NCBI GenBank assembly: GCA_003536545.1
Contig: DPZW01000116.1
Coordinates: 1-7,205, forward strand
From: Rhodospirillaceae bacterium
Lineage (GTDB): Bacteria > Pseudomonadota > Alphaproteobacteria > UBA11073
Reading direction: 5' to 3'
DNA length: 7,205 bases
Part shown: piece after piece, positions 1-5,700 of the stretch
How positions within the stretch are numbered: position 1 is the stretch's first letter
How the letters are laid out: every line of letters begins with the position of its first letter
Position numbers and translations under genes: made by a program
Notes under the pieces: model-generated
The model's database searches: none
Told to the model about the DNA's origin: nothing
The model's input: only the letters and a program-made list of their open reading frames with translations

Positions 1-137
1 TCGAGGTTGACGATGTGGATCTTGCCGCGGGCGCCGAAGATGTACGGCGACATGCGCGGATCCCAGTAGCGGGTCTGGTGGCCGAAGTGCACGCCAGCCT
101 CAATCAGTTGGCGCAGGGTAACAGTAGGCATAGTCAT
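1..137 (-). CDS. rpsB: 30S ribosomal protein S2, N-terminal part (runs off the left edge)
   Basis: The minus strand from 137 reads MTMPTVTLRQLIEAGVHFGH and continues with QTRYWDPRMSPYIFGARGKIHIVNL. This is the highly conserved start of bacterial S2 (family hallmarks LxxAGVHFGHQTRxWxPxMxPYIFGxRxxIHIxxL). S2 is a late-assembling protein on the back of the 30S subunit, needed for S1 binding and translation initiation. Only about 45 of the usual 240-260 residues are present; the rest lies left of position 1. Two starts are possible, ATG at 137 and ATG at 131. The purine-rich GGAGAAAGG at 149-157 supports either, with better spacing to 137. A promoter and a leader lie upstream. In most bacteria tsf (EF-Ts) follows rpsB, which cannot be checked here. 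Confidence 0.97.
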   Translation of the reverse strand, partial: MTMPTVTLRQLIEAGVHFGHQTRYWDPRMSPYIFGARGKIHIVNL

Positions 138-246
138 GGTATCTTTTTCCTTTCTCCAGTTAATGCCGCCGCAGGTGAGATGGAGCCCGTTGCCGGGACC
201 GGAGTGGAGACCTTAAGTCAGGTCGCCGTCACCCGCGTGAGTGATG
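138..246 (-). promoter_or_regulatory. rpsB 5' leader with small hairpins
   Basis: The predicted leader holds no other start codon and two visible hairpins in the minus-strand RNA. One is GACCU/AGGUC (224-220 with 213-209) around a 6-nt loop. The other is CCCG/CGGG (197-194 with 189-186) closed by GCAA, a GNRA tetraloop. A purine-rich Shine-Dalgarno stretch (157-149) follows. Ribosomal-protein operons are often autoregulated through such leaders, and in Gammaproteobacteria the rpsB leader is a known structured element. Homology to that element is not evident here, so a regulatory role is inference. Confidence 0.4.
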
Positions 247-252
247 AGGGGG

Positions 253-282
253 GTTATAGGGCCAGACGCGTTAGAAATGCAA
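253..282 (-). promoter_or_regulatory. Predicted rpsB promoter
   Basis: Reading the minus strand, a -35 element TTGCAT (282-277) is followed after 18 bp by a -10 element TATAAC (258-253). This gives a start near 246 and a leader of about 109 nt before the rpsB start codon. The -35 lies just beyond the TAA stop (290-288) of the TPR gene, so rpsB has its own promoter in a short gap. Position and quality make this a good housekeeping promoter, but it is a prediction from consensus only. Confidence 0.7.
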
Positions 283-287
283 GCGAA

Positions 288-860
288 TTATGCGGCAAGC
301 CCGGGCGGTGATCCGCCGCGTGGGCCATGGCCAGCCAAGAGATTGTTGCAACGCGCAATGTCTTTTTTGGCCCGATCAATAAAACCAGCATCAGTTTCAA
401 GCCTAAGCTGAACCCCATAGGAATTAGCGGCAAGCTGATAATCCCCCTGTTTTTCAGCGCATTGCCCTATGCTTCTGAAAGAAAATGCCAAATATTTCGA
501 ATGTTTTGTAGGAAAGCCTCCTGTTTCCCTTTTTTCTTTTTCGATGATCGGGGCCAGAATCTCCACCGCCTGCATATAGGCTTCAATAGCTTCTGCTGTT
601 TTCTCGGTTACCTTATAACAATCGCCCAAACGACGCCAAGCTTCCTCTTGCTTAACCTTACCTAGATTTGAATCAATAGCTTTTTGAAAATATTTGATTG
701 CTGAATCATAGTCTTCTAATCCGAAGGAACACTGCCCTAAATAAAGGTAGCGAATTCCACGATCCAAAATCTCATATTCTAATGCTTCTGTATGCCGCGC
801 AGCAGCATCTGCCCAGCTTTCGCCATCTTTTCTAAGTGTTACAAAACTTTTTATTCCCAT
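288..860 (-). CDS. TPR-repeat protein of unknown function
   Basis: About 190 residues with at least three tetratricopeptide-like helical pairs. They lie near residues 38-66 (YLYLGQC...DYDSAIKYFQKAI), 72-102 (EEAWRRLGDCYK...AEAIEAYMQAVEIL) and 125-150 (SFRSIGQCAEKQGDYQLAANSY). TPRs form superhelical protein-binding scaffolds, so a partner-binding role is likely but the partner is unknown. No signal peptide or membrane segment is visible, suggesting a cytoplasmic protein. I chose ATG at 860; a GTG at 863 directly precedes it, and a weak AGAG Shine-Dalgarno lies at about 871. The gene is clearly AT-rich (single 60-bp lines down to about 27% GC), while its last 15 codons (GHGPRGGSPPGLAA) turn abruptly GC-rich. 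This could reflect acquisition by transfer, or a 3' end fused to native sequence. It is probably a single-gene unit between rpsB and the divergent ABC exporter. Confidence 0.85.
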   Translation of the reverse strand: MGIKSFVTLRKDGESWADAAARHTEALEYEILDRGIRYLYLGQCSFGLEDYDSAIKYFQKAIDSNLGKVKQEEAWRRLGDCYKVTEKTAEAIEAYMQAVEILAPIIEKEKRETGGFPTKHSKYLAFSFRSIGQCAEKQGDYQLAANSYGVQLRLETDAGFIDRAKKDIARCNNLLAGHGPRGGSPPGLAA

Positions 861-978
861 CACAGATGCTCTAAAGTTTATTTTTTATCTAAGATACCTC
901 TGCCCACAAAACGTCACTTTGGCTCTACAAGTCAAGAAAATTATTCCGCCGCCCCCGATCTTGGGCTACAAAGCCCCC
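861..978. promoter_or_regulatory. Divergent intergenic region, TPR gene / msbA
   Basis: This AT-rich spacer must drive the TPR gene leftwards and msbA rightwards. On the plus strand TTGGCT (919-924), 17 bp, TATTCC (942-947) is a weak promoter candidate for msbA, starting near 954. An exact 11-bp dyad, TATCTAAGATA, lies at 886-896 and could be an operator or part of the leftward promoter. A GGGCT/AGCCC hairpin (963-967 with 972-976, loop ACAA) ends 2 nt before the ATG at 979. No convincing Shine-Dalgarno is present for msbA. I see no strong leftward -35/-10 pair. Confidence 0.4.
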
Positions 979-2703
979 ATGAACATGTCTGTTTTCCACC
1001 GCCTGGTGCGCGAACTGGTCCTGCCGCATAAAGGGACCCTGATAAAAGCCATCGCCGCGATGGTGGTGGCCTCCGCCATGACGGCGATGCTCGCCTGGCT
1101 GATGGAGCCGGTGATCAACCAGATTTTCGTCAATAAGAATGCCGCGCTATTGGCCCCGGTTGCGGGCGGCGTATTTTTCGCCTTCGTCACGCGCGGTGTG
1201 ATGACCTATCTGCATAAATATATCATGGCGGGTATCGGCCAGACGGGGGGGTCTGATTTGCAAAAGCGTTTGCATACACATTTGTTGCGCGCCGATCTGG
1301 CGATGTTTCAACGTCAACCGATTGGCGAGCTGATCACGCGACTGACGAACGACATCGGCATTATGCGCAGCGTGGTATCAGACAGCATTACTGATATCGG
1401 CAAGAATTTTTTGACGCTGATTTTTCTGGTGGGCGTGATGGTGTACCAGCAGCCGAAACTGACATTATATGCATTTATCGCATTTCCCTTAATGGGGATT
1501 GTGATCAGCAAGCTCAGTAAAAAACTGCGCCAGACCGCGCGCAAGACGCAAACCGAATGGTCGCGCGTGACCTCTCGCCTCACGGAAACCTTTCAGGGCA
1601 TCCGCCAGGTGAAAGCTTACGGCATGGAAGAAGCCGAAAGCAGCAGCATGAATAGATTCATTGATGGCATTCGCAAACTGGCGATGAAGACGGTGAAATT
1701 TTCCGGCCTGTCAAACCCGCTGGGCGAATTGCTGTCCGGCTTTGCGATTGCCACAGTAATTTTTTATGGTGGTGGCCAGGTGATTGAAGGTCATGCGAGC
1801 CCGGGCGAATTCTTTTCTTTCATCACCGCCTTTACGATGGCCTATGAACCCATGAAACGCCTGGCGAATATCAATGCCAATCTGCAAGTAGGCTTGGCGA
1901 GCGCAGAGCGCGTATTTTCGCTGCTTGATGAAGAGCCTAAATTGGTTGATGCGCCGGATGCACACGATATCACCATCACCAAAGGCAAGATTGAACTGCA
2001 AAGTGTTTCATTTGCTTATGGTGATAAAAATGCGCTGCACGGCGTATCGATAACTGCGCAGCCCGGACAAAAACTGGCATTGGTGGGCCCGTCTGGCGCA
2101 GGCAAATCCACAATCCTGAATCTCATCCCGCGTTTTTATGATGTGCAGGGCGGGAATGTTCTAATTGATGGTCAGGACGTGCGTAGCGTCACGCAAAAAT
2201 CTTTGCGTGCGCAACTTGCGCTAGTATCGCAGGATATCGTGATTTTCGATGACAGTGTGGCGGCGAATATCGCCTACGGCACGCCCGATGCCACAAACGA
2301 ACAAATTGAATATGCAGCGCGGCATGCAGCAGCACATGATTTTATTATGGCCCTGCCGGATGGTTATCTGACACGCCTGGGCGAGCAAGGCACATCGCTG
2401 TCCGGCGGCCAACGACAGCGGATTGCGATTGCCCGCGCAATGCTGCGCAATGCGCCGATTTTATTGCTGGATGAAGCAACATCTGCGCTCGATAATGAAT
2501 CGGAAAGTTTGATTGCGGAGGCCCTTAAAGAACTGCAGCAGGGCCGCACAACCATTGTCATCGCGCATCGCCTCTCCACCGTGCGTGATGCAGACCAGAT
2601 TGCCGTGATGGAAGCAGGCCGCGTGATCGCCACAGGCACGCATGATGCATTGATGCAGACATCCCCACTCTATCAACGCCTTTATGGAAGCCAGATGTTA
2701 TGA
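979..2703 (+). CDS. msbA: MsbA-type ABC exporter (fused membrane and ATPase domains), probable lipid A / lipid flippase
   Basis: About 574 residues, the full size of a half-transporter that works as a homodimer. The N-terminal half carries six hydrophobic segments (roughly 20-42, 58-84, a pair within 142-178, a pair within 252-295). The C-terminal half is a complete ABC ATPase: Walker A GPSGAGKST (370-378), Q-loop SQDIVIFDD (Gln418), signature LSGGQRQR (474-481), Walker B ILLLDEATS (494-502) and the H-loop His530. Overall pattern and size match the MsbA family, which flips lipid A-core or phospholipids across the inner membrane using ATP. Substrate is inferred from family only; other type-1 exporters look similar. 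ATG at 979 is preferred, ATG at 985 is also possible, and an in-frame TTG at 919 would add a proline-rich tail with no Shine-Dalgarno support. The stop overlaps the next gene by ATGA. Confidence 0.9.
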   Translation: MNMSVFHRLVRELVLPHKGTLIKAIAAMVVASAMTAMLAWLMEPVINQIFVNKNAALLAPVAGGVFFAFVTRGVMTYLHKYIMAGIGQTGGSDLQKRLHTHLLRADLAMFQRQPIGELITRLTNDIGIMRSVVSDSITDIGKNFLTLIFLVGVMVYQQPKLTLYAFIAFPLMGIVISKLSKKLRQTARKTQTEWSRVTSRLTETFQGIRQVKAYGMEEAESSSMNRFIDGIRKLAMKTVKFSGLSNPLGELLSGFAIATVIFYGGGQVIEGHASPGEFFSFITAFTMAYEPMKRLANINANLQVGLASAERVFSLLDEEPKLVDAPDAHDITITKGKIELQSVSFAYGDKNALHGVSITAQPGQKLALVGPSGAGKSTILNLIPRFYDVQGGNVLIDGQDVRSVTQKSLRAQLALVSQDIVIFDDSVAANIAYGTPDATNEQIEYAARHAAAHDFIMALPDGYLTRLGEQGTSLSGGQRQRIAIARAMLRNAPILLLDEATSALDNESESLIAEALKELQQGRTTIVIAHRLSTVRDADQIAVMEAGRVIATGTHDALMQTSPLYQRLYGSQML

Positions 2704-3185
2704 GTAAAAAATCCTCCATGAATGCCATCGCCGCTTTTGTGGTGGGATGTGTGTTTTTATCCTTCGCCGTGGTCAGCTGTTGGGGATCGCCGCCGACCGA
2801 GCCGCAATTCGGCCAAGGCGAAATGACCATCATGCGCGTGCCGCTGGAAATTAAAAAACTATCAGTTGAAATTGCGGAAACGCCTAATCAGCTGCAATAC
2901 GGTCTGATGTTCCGCAAGGAAATGGCGGATGATCACGGCATGATTTTCGTTTTCCCTGAAACGCAGCAGATTTCGATGTGGATGAAAAACACCTTCCTGC
3001 CGCTGGATATGGTTTTCTTTGACGAAGCCCAGCGCATTATTGCCATCCACGAAAATGCCAAGCCGCATGATGAAACCCGGATTGCACCGGACGTGAAAGG
3101 TAAATATGTATTAGAAATTAATGCGGGGCTAGCGAAAAAATGGGACCTGCAAATCGGCGATCAGTTTTTACTATCGCGCAGATAA
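2700..3185 (+). CDS. DUF192 family protein, membrane-anchored or lipoprotein
   Basis: 161 residues. The C-terminal two thirds carry the DUF192 signatures: ETPNQLQYGLMFR (60-72), GMIFVFPE (80-87), MWMKNTFLPLDMVFFD (93-108), then a VLEINAGLAKKWDLQIGD segment near the end. The family is widespread and usually exported, but its biochemical role is not established. The N-terminus has a basic start, a hydrophobic stretch (9-26) and AVVSC ending at Cys27, which fits the permissive lipobox pattern, so it may be a lipoprotein; plain signal-anchor insertion is the alternative. The start codon overlaps the msbA stop as ATGA (2700-2703), so translation is probably coupled to the exporter. The last 25 bp are shared with the opposite-strand ccrM. 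Confidence 0.9.
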   Translation: MSKKSSMNAIAAFVVGCVFLSFAVVSCWGSPPTEPQFGQGEMTIMRVPLEIKKLSVEIAETPNQLQYGLMFRKEMADDHGMIFVFPETQQISMWMKNTFLPLDMVFFDEAQRIIAIHENAKPHDETRIAPDVKGKYVLEINAGLAKKWDLQIGDQFLLSRR

Positions 3186-4270
3186 TTCTGCCGCACATCG
3201 TCAATCGCAATCCACGCACCATCGCGCTGCACATACCAATAATCCCAGCCGTTGCAGGCCTGCGCATTTTGCGCGGCTGCGCCCATTTGGTGGATGGAGC
3301 CCTTTTGCTCACCCAGTTGCAAACGTCCGTCCGCCAGCACCACCGCGCTGATCTTGCCTTTAGCGTCGCGCAGCTCCTCGCCCACAGTGAAATAACCGCC
3401 CGCCAGCAATTCACCAAATTTCACTTTCGGCTGGGTGCGCTTGCTCTCGGTCATTAATATATCATCGCCCAATAGTAGCGGCGCGATTGCATCGATCCGC
3501 GCGCGCGCGACTTTCACATAATCCAAATCGCGTTCAATGCCGATGAAATTCCGGCCCAGTTTTTTCGCGACCGCGCCCGTGGTGCCGGAACCAAAAAACG
3601 GATCGAGGATCACATCGCCCGGATTGGTGGATGATGCGATGACATTATATAATAGTGCCTCTGGCTTTTGTGTCGCGTGCGCTTTTTTACCGTCTTCACC
3701 CTTAATACGCTCCGCCCCGGTGCAAAGCGGAATGTGCCAGACATTCTGCATTTGCGTGCCGTCATTGAGATGTTTCAGCGCGTGATAATTAAACGTGTAC
3801 TTCGCGCCTTTATCACGCTGCGCCCACAGCATTGTTTCCGTTGCATTCTGAAACCTCGTGCCGCGGAAATTCGGCATCGGATTGGTTTTGTGCCAAACGA
3901 CATCGTTCAATAACCAATAACCCAGATCCGACAACACCTGCCCCATGCGGTAAATATTGTGATAGCTGCCGATCACCCACAACGTTCCCGTCGGTTTCAA
4001 AATCCGCCGCGCCTCAGCCAGCCACGCGCGGGTGAATGCATCATATTCCGCGTTGCTTTCAAACTTGTCCCAGTCATCATCCACCGCATCCACATGCGAC
4101 TGATCCGGCCGCGTGAGTGCATTTTGCAGCTGCAAATTATAGGGCGGATCGGCAAAAATGCAGTCCACACTCCCATCCGGCAGCGCGCGCATCTGTTCAA
4201 TGCAATCGCCCTGCAGAATATCATTCAGGGGCAGTAAATCCACTAAAGGGGCACGCAAAATTTTTGACAT
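3161..4270 (-). CDS. ccrM: Cell-cycle regulated adenine DNA methyltransferase, CcrM type (GANTC)
   Basis: 369 residues, close to Caulobacter CcrM (358). The order of motifs is that of beta-class N6-adenine methyltransferases: catalytic DPPY at 41-44 (FADPPYNLQLQ), then the target-recognition region, then the AdoMet-binding DPFFGSG at 223-229. A further C-terminal domain of roughly 90 residues (after about 275, ending WDYWYVQRDGAWIAIDDVRQNYLR) is characteristic of CcrM rather than of shorter restriction-type methylases. Known homologues methylate the A of GANTC late in the cell cycle and control transcription with GcrA. No restriction endonuclease lies next to it, in line with a solitary regulatory enzyme. 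Start ATG at 4270 has no Shine-Dalgarno; a promoter places transcription start at about the ATG itself. The 3' end overlaps the convergent DUF192 gene by 25 bp. Confidence 0.96.
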   Translation of the reverse strand: MSKILRAPLVDLLPLNDILQGDCIEQMRALPDGSVDCIFADPPYNLQLQNALTRPDQSHVDAVDDDWDKFESNAEYDAFTRAWLAEARRILKPTGTLWVIGSYHNIYRMGQVLSDLGYWLLNDVVWHKTNPMPNFRGTRFQNATETMLWAQRDKGAKYTFNYHALKHLNDGTQMQNVWHIPLCTGAERIKGEDGKKAHATQKPEALLYNVIASSTNPGDVILDPFFGSGTTGAVAKKLGRNFIGIERDLDYVKVARARIDAIAPLLLGDDILMTESKRTQPKVKFGELLAGGYFTVGEELRDAKGKISAVVLADGRLQLGEQKGSIHQMGAAAQNAQACNGWDYWYVQRDGAWIAIDDVRQNYLRDSKN

Positions 4271-4276
4271 AAGGGC

Positions 4277-4304
4277 ATTAAAGTCGTTTCAGCCGAAATA
4301 GCAA
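4277..4304 (-). promoter_or_regulatory. Predicted ccrM promoter, possibly giving a leaderless mRNA
   Basis: On the minus strand TTGCTA (4304-4299), 16 bp, TTTAAT (4282-4277). With the usual 6-7 nt gap the transcript would begin at about 4270, the A of the ccrM ATG. No purine-rich ribosome-binding site lies between this element and the start. The pilin-like gene upstream ends only 56 bp away with no obvious terminator, so read-through is also possible. Confidence 0.45.
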
Positions 4305-4326
4305 GATTGAAAGAGGATGATATCCA

Positions 4327-4890
4327 CTAACCGCTAAAGCCTTTGATTTTATAGTAAAAAGCATAACTATCACTCGCGTCACAAACAGCGTTTGTATTAT
4401 CATCCGAACAGGCACAATCAAAACTTTGAGTGGTAGGCGAGTATGAGAAATCAGTTAGCAACTCTGGGGTGCCAGACGACCCCTTTGCCATGATACTGAT
4501 CTGCTGGCACAGCTTGAAACTATCAATAAAAACTAAAGCACCCCCTGAAGCTACCGTTTGATCTCCTCCACCAATGTACCACCCGGAAGTCGTCAACTGC
4601 GTCGGCGGCACCGGCGCGCTCGACAATCCACCATCGGCAATCAGGTTGCTGAAAAATGTATCAATATCTCCACCCCAGTTGTCGGAAAAATATTGGCTTA
4701 TGTCTCCGCCACTTTCATTCATCGCGCCAATGGTCATCGCGGCTGAAATCATCTCTGCCTGCGAGACCAGCGTGTTGGCTATGGCCTTCGTCTGACCCTC
4801 ATTGAATGCCTGGCCGCCGTAATAAGCCCCCATCAGGGCGGCCACAGCAACCAAGGCAATTGAAATAATGGTGATAATCAAATTAGCCAT
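4327..4890 (-). CDS. Pilin-like, N-terminally membrane-anchored protein of unknown function
   Basis: 187 residues. Residues 4-22 form a hydrophobic helix (LIITIISIALVAVAALMGA) that continues into a polar helix (QAFNEGQTKAIANTLVSQAE), as in type IV pilins of the PilS/TcpA sort. A Gly/Ser-rich globular part follows, with four cysteines (128, 159, 161, 170) clustered toward the C-terminus, reminiscent of the pilin disulfide region. Odd: there is no prepilin leader or G|xxxxE cleavage motif, and a TAG stop lies three codons before the ATG, so none can be added. It would therefore sit in the inner membrane as an uncleaved signal-anchored protein, unless the family uses another route. A weak AGAAG lies before the start, and a GAATC methylation site (4891-4895) abuts the ATG. 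Assignment to pili rests on shape, not on a recognised family. Confidence 0.72.
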   Translation of the reverse strand: MANLIITIISIALVAVAALMGAYYGGQAFNEGQTKAIANTLVSQAEMISAAMTIGAMNESGGDISQYFSDNWGGDIDTFFSNLIADGGLSSAPVPPTQLTTSGWYIGGGDQTVASGGALVFIDSFKLCQQISIMAKGSSGTPELLTDFSYSPTTQSFDCACSDDNTNAVCDASDSYAFYYKIKGFSG

Positions 4891-4921
4891 GAATCGCTTC
4901 TAAAATTAACATATACCCCGA

Positions 4922-4952
4922 TAACAAACGAGCCAGCACATGGCCGGCTCGT
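4922..4952 (-). terminator. Hairpin terminator behind the small secreted-protein gene
   Basis: In minus-strand RNA, ACGAGCC (4952-4946) pairs perfectly with GGCUCGU (4934-4928) around an 11-nt loop that can close by two further pairs. It is followed by UUUGUUA (4928-4922). The U tract is imperfect, so termination may be partial. It lies 54 bp after the stop at 5006 and ahead of the pilin-like gene, separating the two units. Confidence 0.6.
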
Positions 4953-5005
4953 CCGCTAAGTCTTTGTTGCAACAGCTACCGAATAAGGCTCTTGCCTAAA
5001 TTCGT

Positions 5006-5347
5006 CTAGGCATCCGGTCCAGCTGCCACCAGTTTTACGTTTTCCCAGGAATTACCCATGGCCACCAGACAGCTTTTGCCATCAGGGGTTGTTAATAATA
5101 CAGTCCAGGTTTTACCATCCCGGCTGGTCATCACTTCCAGAATACCGCCGTTAGACGCCATCCCCAATGCGGTTGGTGCCTCGTTATAGTTCGCGGATAA
5201 ATTTTTCATAACTTCGCTGCGCTTGTTGCACAGCATTTGCTGGGCTTGATCGGCAGGCGGTGCGCCCTCGTCAGCCATGGCAGGTACGGCCATCAGGCCG
5301 ATTGTCAGAAGCGTTACGCTTAATATGTTTTTCATCAATGTGTTCAT
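5006..5347 (-). CDS. Small secreted two-cysteine protein of unknown function
   Basis: 113 residues. A classic Sec signal peptide is visible: a lysine at position 6, hydrophobic core 8-21, and an AMA|DE signal peptidase I site after residue 25, giving a mature periplasmic protein of 88 residues. It has exactly two mature cysteines (40 and 93), which could form one disulfide. The core pattern (C-KR-EV...Y-EAP-ALG-ASNGGILEV-TS-DGKTWT-L-T-PDGKSCLVA-G) resembles a short periplasmic family I associate with Alphaproteobacteria; I know no function for it. The start ATG at 5347 is well supported by a strong purine-rich Shine-Dalgarno (GGAGAGGAGAG, about 5363-5353). An internal ATG at residue 5 is possible. 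A TATACT motif near 5404-5409 may be the -10, without a clear -35. Confidence 0.85.
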   Translation of the reverse strand: MNTLMKNILSVTLLTIGLMAVPAMADEGAPPADQAQQMLCNKRSEVMKNLSANYNEAPTALGMASNGGILEVMTSRDGKTWTVLLTTPDGKSCLVAMGNSWENVKLVAAGPDA

Positions 5348-5370
5348 GGTCTCTCTCCTCTCCGGAGCCT

Positions 5371-5586
5371 GTCGTGGAAATATTCTATTTCCCCTAGTCT
5401 TCAGTATATGTTGGAAAGGTTACAAATTAGTGAATATTAATGTGAAAAAACTGGCGGAAATCTGCGGTTTTCAGGGTATAAAACATGGCTTTTCGCGGCC
5501 CCAGCATTAACTGTCCGTTTTTATTCAATTTTTTGGCGGATTTATTAGAGTTTCTGGATTTTTTCTGCGGCTTTTTCGGGGTCCTT
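5371..5586. other. AT-rich intergenic stretch without a recognised gene
   Basis: No coding region on either strand is convincing here; the reading frame that crosses 5277-5510 on the plus strand is antisense to the secreted-protein gene. The stretch contains T-rich runs and two similar pieces, TCTGCGG followed by TTTTC (near 5461) and TCTGCGGCTTTTTC (near 5566), plus TGGCGGA twice (near 5452 and 5534). The leftward promoter of the secreted-protein gene must lie in its left part. Nothing else can be called. Confidence 0.4.
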
Positions 5587-5612
5587 AAAAAAGTGGAAAC
5601 CGGCCGGTCTCC
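5587..5612 (-). terminator. Intrinsic terminator of the candidate small RNA
   Basis: In minus-strand RNA GGAGACC (5612-5606), tetraloop GGCC, GGUUUCC (5601-5595) form a 7-bp stem with one G-U pair. AC and then six U (5592-5587) follow. This is a textbook Rho-independent terminator. It reads leftwards and ends 240 bp before the next minus-strand gene start, so it cannot belong to a protein gene; the only matching start is the promoter at 5671-5700. Confidence 0.75.
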
Positions 5613-5664
5613 TGGGTTGTCTTCACAAAGCTTCGTGCCGGATGGGGTTTAACCACCCGGCGAC
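5587..5664 (-). ncRNA. Candidate small RNA of about 78 nt upstream of mraZ
   Basis: Between a strong minus-strand promoter and an intrinsic terminator lies an RNA of about 78 nt with no start codon plus ORF. The 5' hairpin has a 9-bp stem, GCCGGGUGG (5661-5653) with CCAUCCGGC (5645-5637), including one G-U pair, and a UUAAACC loop. A short central hairpin is possible (5636-5633 with 5628-5625). An unpaired GAAGACAACCCA (5624-5613) follows, then the terminator. Both main stems contain a position that is A/C, and so unpaired, on the plus strand but G-U on the minus strand, which favours minus-strand RNA. It does not resemble tRNA, SRP RNA, 6S RNA or RNase P RNA. The function is unknown; a trans-acting sRNA using the exposed linker or 5' loop is a guess. 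Confidence 0.65.
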
Positions 5665-5670
5665 AATATG

Positions 5671-5700
5671 AATATAATCCTATATTGGGGTGACTGTCAA
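5671..5700 (-). promoter_or_regulatory. Strong predicted promoter of the candidate small RNA
   Basis: The minus strand has a perfect -35 TTGACA (5700-5695), then 18 bp to TATATT (5676-5671), or 17 bp to TTATAT. This is one of the best sigma-70-type matches in the window. The predicted start is near 5664, right at the base of the 5' hairpin. The same AT-rich block holds TATAAT on the plus strand (5673-5678), so the -10 region could serve both directions. Confidence 0.72.

Noticed and set aside
15..311. Plus-strand 98-codon reading frame
   Set aside because: It is antisense to the clear rpsB start and its leader; its protein shows no family pattern.
3140..4237. Several plus-strand frames of 67-105 codons
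   Set aside because: They are shadows of ccrM, which has full methyltransferase motifs on the minus strand.
4265..4330. CtrA binding site (TTAA-N7-TTAA) before ccrM
   Set aside because: Only one TTAA (4278-4281) is present; no second half at the right distance. The same holds for TTAACCAC at 5649-5656 before mraZ.
4965..4974. Perfect palindrome TGTTGCAACA
   Set aside because: Ten bases, with no repeat elsewhere and no promoter context; plausible by chance.
5636..5662. Plus-strand terminator or attenuator before mraZ
   Set aside because: The hairpin has an A/C mismatch on the plus strand and no U tract follows; it folds better as minus-strand RNA.
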